A stretch of 9,046 nucleotides of DNA, taken from Saprospirales bacterium. GTDB lineage: Bacteria; Bacteroidota; Bacteroidia; Chitinophagales; Saprospiraceae. The stretch spans positions 1 to 9,046 of the forward strand of contig PWJP01000196.1 of NCBI GenBank assembly GCA_003559985.1, written 5' to 3'. This document shows positions 6,971 to 9,046 of the stretch, in pieces. The translations under genes and the position numbers were made by a program. Each line of letters starts with the position of its first letter. The stretch's first letter is position 1. Under the pieces are notes generated by a model that was given only the letters and a program-made list of their open reading frames with translations, searched no databases and was not told where the DNA came from.

Positions 6971-7507
6971 ATGAGTGACGCAACAAAGAACAAAGGTCCT
7001 GGCAGACCTAAAATTGAGCACAAAACCCCTAAAAATGATGCCAAGACTATCCAAGCTACTGACCAAAACGAAATCTTGTCTAAAATCATTAGCGAATCGA
7101 TTGCAACGACTCTTGCTAAATTGGGGACTAATGCACCTAAAGAACAAGTTCAGAAAACAACTACGGACGCTCGTAAAGATGCGGTACGTAAGTTGAATGC
7201 TGTATTTGATGGTGTACGTCACCAAAATGAAGCGTTTTTGCAAAAGTTAGCTAAAGCTCCCCGCAGTGATTTTATTACTGTTACAATCCCGCGTGTATAC
7301 CGTAAATATTTCGGTTCTCAAATTATGCTCGGTTTGAATAACAGTGTCATTTCGATTCCTGTGGATGGAAAACGATATCAAATCCATAAACACTTTGTCC
7401 CTATCTTGGAACAGAAGCTTCAGTATGAGGATGAGAAAATCGGATTTATGGAGCAGACAAACTTCGAAGATGTTCGGTATGTGACGGATAAAGACAAAAT
7501 TGCTTAG
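6971..7507 (+). CDS. Hypothetical head-associated protein with AT-hook-like N-terminus
   Basis: I do not recognise the family. The ATG has AAGGAGG (6957-6963) 7 nt upstream. The 178-aa product starts with a basic, flexible segment containing KGPGRPK (8-14), close to the AT-hook core (GRP flanked by basic residues) that binds the minor groove of AT-rich DNA. A helical, charged middle follows (about 30-98). A compact C-terminal domain, mainly strand (about 100-155), contains FITVTIPRVYRKYFGS and a VDGKRYQIHKHFVPILEQKL stretch (131-150). It lies 17 nt behind the capsid gene and before the terminator, so it should be made at capsid-like levels. Likely roles are head decoration or internal DNA-contacting protein, or a head-completion factor; all are inferred from position. 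Confidence 0.85.
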   Translation: MSDATKNKGPGRPKIEHKTPKNDAKTIQATDQNEILSKIISESIATTLAKLGTNAPKEQVQKTTTDARKDAVRKLNAVFDGVRHQNEAFLQKLAKAPRSDFITVTIPRVYRKYFGSQIMLGLNNSVISIPVDGKRYQIHKHFVPILEQKLQYEDEKIGFMEQTNFEDVRYVTDKDKIA

Positions 7508-7512
7508 ATGCT

Positions 7513-7545
7513 GGGGGAGATGAGAGTCTCCCCCTTATTCCTTTT
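7513..7545 (+). terminator. Rho-independent terminator closing the scaffold-capsid unit
   Basis: GGGGGAGA (7513-7520) pairs perfectly with TCTCCCCC (7527-7534) around a 6-nt loop (TGAGAG). It is followed by a T-rich tail, TTATTCCTTTT (7535-7545). The interrupted T-run suggests partial readthrough, which would supply the downstream connector and tail genes at a lower level. Confidence 0.85.
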
Positions 7546-7560
7546 AACGGAGGGTTCGTC

Positions 7561-8064
7561 ATGCGTATTAAAGACATGGTATCAAGAATTAACCAATTAA
7601 CGGGACAAGGGCTCTATCGTGTGGACGAATTGTTACCGTATTTAGACGATTGCATAGACGCTATTAATGAAGATTTGGCTGTGCAATTGCCAACTGTAAC
7701 CGCTGTGTATGAAGATGATTTCTCTTATACCAAAGACGAAAACCCTGATGATTACGCAGAAAAAAATGAGAATAACAATTACACACGAATCCCCGATTCT
7801 TTCCTTAGAAATTACCTTTGCTATGAAGTGTCGTGGCAAGTTCTAAGAGATGAAGACGAAGCAGTAGAAGTTTACGCAGCACGTGCTGACCACGCTGATA
7901 AATGGCGGAAGAAGCTTATATCAACGTTCAGCGATTTTGTGTTAGATACTACAGAATCTGTGCTGGTAAATAAAGACGCATTAGACAATAAGAAGAAAGA
8001 CCCAAGAGATGATACTGCATTAGGATACTATAATCCTTACGGTATTAATCTTCCAGATGAATAA
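7561..8064 (+). CDS. Head-tail connector (adaptor) protein, putative
   Basis: The 167-aa size, the acidic helical character and the position after the capsid block fit the adaptor ring that binds under the portal after packaging. The N-terminal half (RIKDMVSRINQLTGQ at 2-16, then DELLPYLDDCIDAINEDL at 22-39) reads like the helix-helix pattern of gp6/gp15-type adaptors. Next comes an acidic loop rich in D, E and N (51-73), the segment YTRIPDSFLRNYLCYEVSWQ (74-93), a long helix (94-125) and a charged tail. The ATG has GGAGGG (7549-7554) 6 nt upstream, just after the terminator. The stop TAA shares its last base with the next start (TAATG). The family call rests on pattern and position. Confidence 0.65.
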   Translation: MRIKDMVSRINQLTGQGLYRVDELLPYLDDCIDAINEDLAVQLPTVTAVYEDDFSYTKDENPDDYAEKNENNNYTRIPDSFLRNYLCYEVSWQVLRDEDEAVEVYAARADHADKWRKKLISTFSDFVLDTTESVLVNKDALDNKKKDPRDDTALGYYNPYGINLPDE

Positions 8065-9046
8065 TGGGTGTTTCCGCATACAGCTCCCGTAGTAATAAGC
8101 GGGTTTTTACCAACCACCCCTTCCGCCGTGGTATGATATACGAAAACTTAACAATGAATGAAAACATGGCTAAGACTATTATCAACTTTGATATAGCAAG
8201 TACAGGGGATTATGGCTATCCGCGCGAATCGTTTATAAACGCTAAGATGCACAGATTCTCTCCTTTAGCCATGTCTCGACATATATTGAAACAACAAACC
8301 AATCTAAATAAAACGTTTTTGATTGGTTTTTCTCATGTAGTTTCTGAAGAGGATTATATTAATGGAACTAATATTTCTGAAGCAGAATCCGACTACACCT
8401 TCGGTATTCAGATTGAGCAAATTGGAGGAGACATCACAGAATTCGAACATAAAGATAAAGTGTTTGATGCTGAAGTAAAACACATTATTGACGCAGATAC
8501 CATCATCTTTGAACATGCTGAATTGCCTGATAAAGAATGGCGCGTGCGTGTGTTAGGTGTGGATGCTCCTGAAATGGACACAACTGAAGGACAATTAGCA
8601 ACAGCGTTTGTAGAATGGTTAGAAAATGAAGGATACCTTAATGAAATATATTTACAACACGACCCTGTCACAAGTTATAAAGAATATAACGTAGACGAAC
8701 CAAGACTGTTAGCATACGTATGGTTTAAGCATAATGGAAACTATTATAATTTAGCACACATACTAATTCAGGCGGGGTTAGGAAAACTTTTCTTAGATGC
8801 GAATTACGAATACTTTAGTTTGATAAGTGATGATATTGGAATATCTATGCCAGAAAACGCTATAGAATTTGAAGAGTTCATGACAGAATACTTAGGAAGT
8901 GAGAGCACAACATATTATTTAGATACAACTCCTGCTCCTTTAGATATAGAAGACCATAACACAATTCGTAAGCCGATGGGTATTCAAGGAACAACGCTGG
9001 ATGACCGTGTTTTTGATACAGAGAGTTATTATGAAGAAGAAAAAGA
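8064..9046 (+). CDS. Neck/tail-region protein with Staphylococcus-nuclease-like domain, 3'-truncated by the window
   Basis: The frame is open from the ATG at 8064 to the right edge (327 codons seen). The start overlaps the connector stop by one base (TAATG) and has only a weak AGATGA upstream, so translation is probably coupled to the connector; later in-frame ATGs (8133, 8157) have no better site. Residues about 13-56 contain NHPFRRGMIYENLTMNENMA and then INFDIASTGDYGYPRESF, reminiscent of the N-terminus of tail-tube or stopper proteins; this similarity is weak. Residues about 134-243 are a thermonuclease (SNase) domain: IIDADTI (D143, D145), VRVLGVDAPE (R162, D167, E170) and PRLLAYVW (R214). 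These match D19/D21, R35, D40, E43 and R87 of staphylococcal nuclease, and the closing IQAGLGK matches its RQGLAK. The domain looks catalytically complete. The region after 245 is acidic and unassigned. Confidence 0.85.
   Translation, partial: MGVSAYSSRSNKRVFTNHPFRRGMIYENLTMNENMAKTIINFDIASTGDYGYPRESFINAKMHRFSPLAMSRHILKQQTNLNKTFLIGFSHVVSEEDYINGTNISEAESDYTFGIQIEQIGGDITEFEHKDKVFDAEVKHIIDADTIIFEHAELPDKEWRVRVLGVDAPEMDTTEGQLATAFVEWLENEGYLNEIYLQHDPVTSYKEYNVDEPRLLAYVWFKHNGNYYNLAHILIQAGLGKLFLDANYEYFSLISDDIGISMPENAIEFEEFMTEYLGSESTTYYLDTTPAPLDIEDHNTIRKPMGIQGTTLDDRVFDTESYYEEEK

Noticed and set aside
6975..7196. Second plus-strand frame starting at 6975 inside the head-associated gene
   Set aside because: It is an out-of-frame shadow; the Shine-Dalgarno spacing favours 6971 and the frame ends early.
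8086..8108. CCCG/CGGG hairpin followed by TTTTT, resembling a terminator
   Set aside because: The stem is only 4 bp with a 10-nt loop, within the first codons of a gene; too weak to call.
8296..8329. Inverted repeat AAACCAATC / GATTGGTTT with a trailing T-run
   Set aside because: It lies inside a well-supported coding frame, has a 16-nt loop, and one perfect 9-bp repeat at this spacing is expected by chance in about 9 kb.
8408..8671. Minus-strand open frame opposite the nuclease-domain gene
   Set aside because: It overlaps the conserved SNase active-site codons on the plus strand and yields a Ser/Cys-rich product with no recognisable motif.
1..9046. CRISPR array, IS element, integrase, tRNA or defence island
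   Set aside because: No spaced direct repeats, terminal inverted repeats with a transposase, tRNA-like fold or host-type gene was seen; all genes fit one phage module.

Overview
The window looks like the left part of the virion-morphogenesis module of a tailed bacteriophage (or prophage). All readable genes run rightward in the usual order: small gene, large terminase, membrane protein, portal, scaffold, major capsid protein, head accessory protein, head-tail connector, then a long neck/tail-type protein cut off by the right edge. Strong AAAGGAGG-type ribosome binding sites, sigma-A-like promoters with TATAAT boxes and moderate-to-low GC suggest a host in the Bacillota. The sequence does not allow a more precise host, or a lytic versus temperate assignment. 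No tRNA, rRNA, IS element, CRISPR array, integrase or host gene was seen.

Region by region: 1-226 is a non-coding regulatory stretch. It holds a minus-strand Shine-Dalgarno at the very edge (a leftward gene probably starts just outside the window), a foldable three-way-junction element at 21-87, phased A-tracts at about 140-175, and a probable rightward promoter at 176-205. Bases 227-4440 carry a 121-aa protein of unknown function, TerL, a small single-pass membrane protein and the portal, packed with 1-32 nt overlaps. Bases 4438-7545 look like a self-contained high-expression unit: promoter (TAGACA-N17-TATAAT), a leader with two hairpins, scaffold, an N4-gp56-family major capsid protein, a 178-aa protein with an AT-hook-like tail, and a strong intrinsic terminator. 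Bases 7561-9046 carry a head-tail connector and, translationally coupled to it, a protein with a complete Staphylococcus-nuclease-type domain.

How they work together: TerL pumps DNA through the portal into a procapsid built from the major capsid protein on the scaffold; the connector and the following protein close the vertex and join the tail. The separately promoted and terminated scaffold-capsid block would let the phage make hundreds of capsid subunits per portal dodecamer.

The least ordinary items are the nuclease domain, with all five principal catalytic positions present, in a neck/tail-region protein; the membrane-anchored protein between TerL and portal; a roughly 200-residue insertion in the capsid protein; non-canonical residues at the Walker B and third nuclease motif of TerL; and the structured divergent leader at the left edge. 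Family assignments were made by reading motifs, not by database search.
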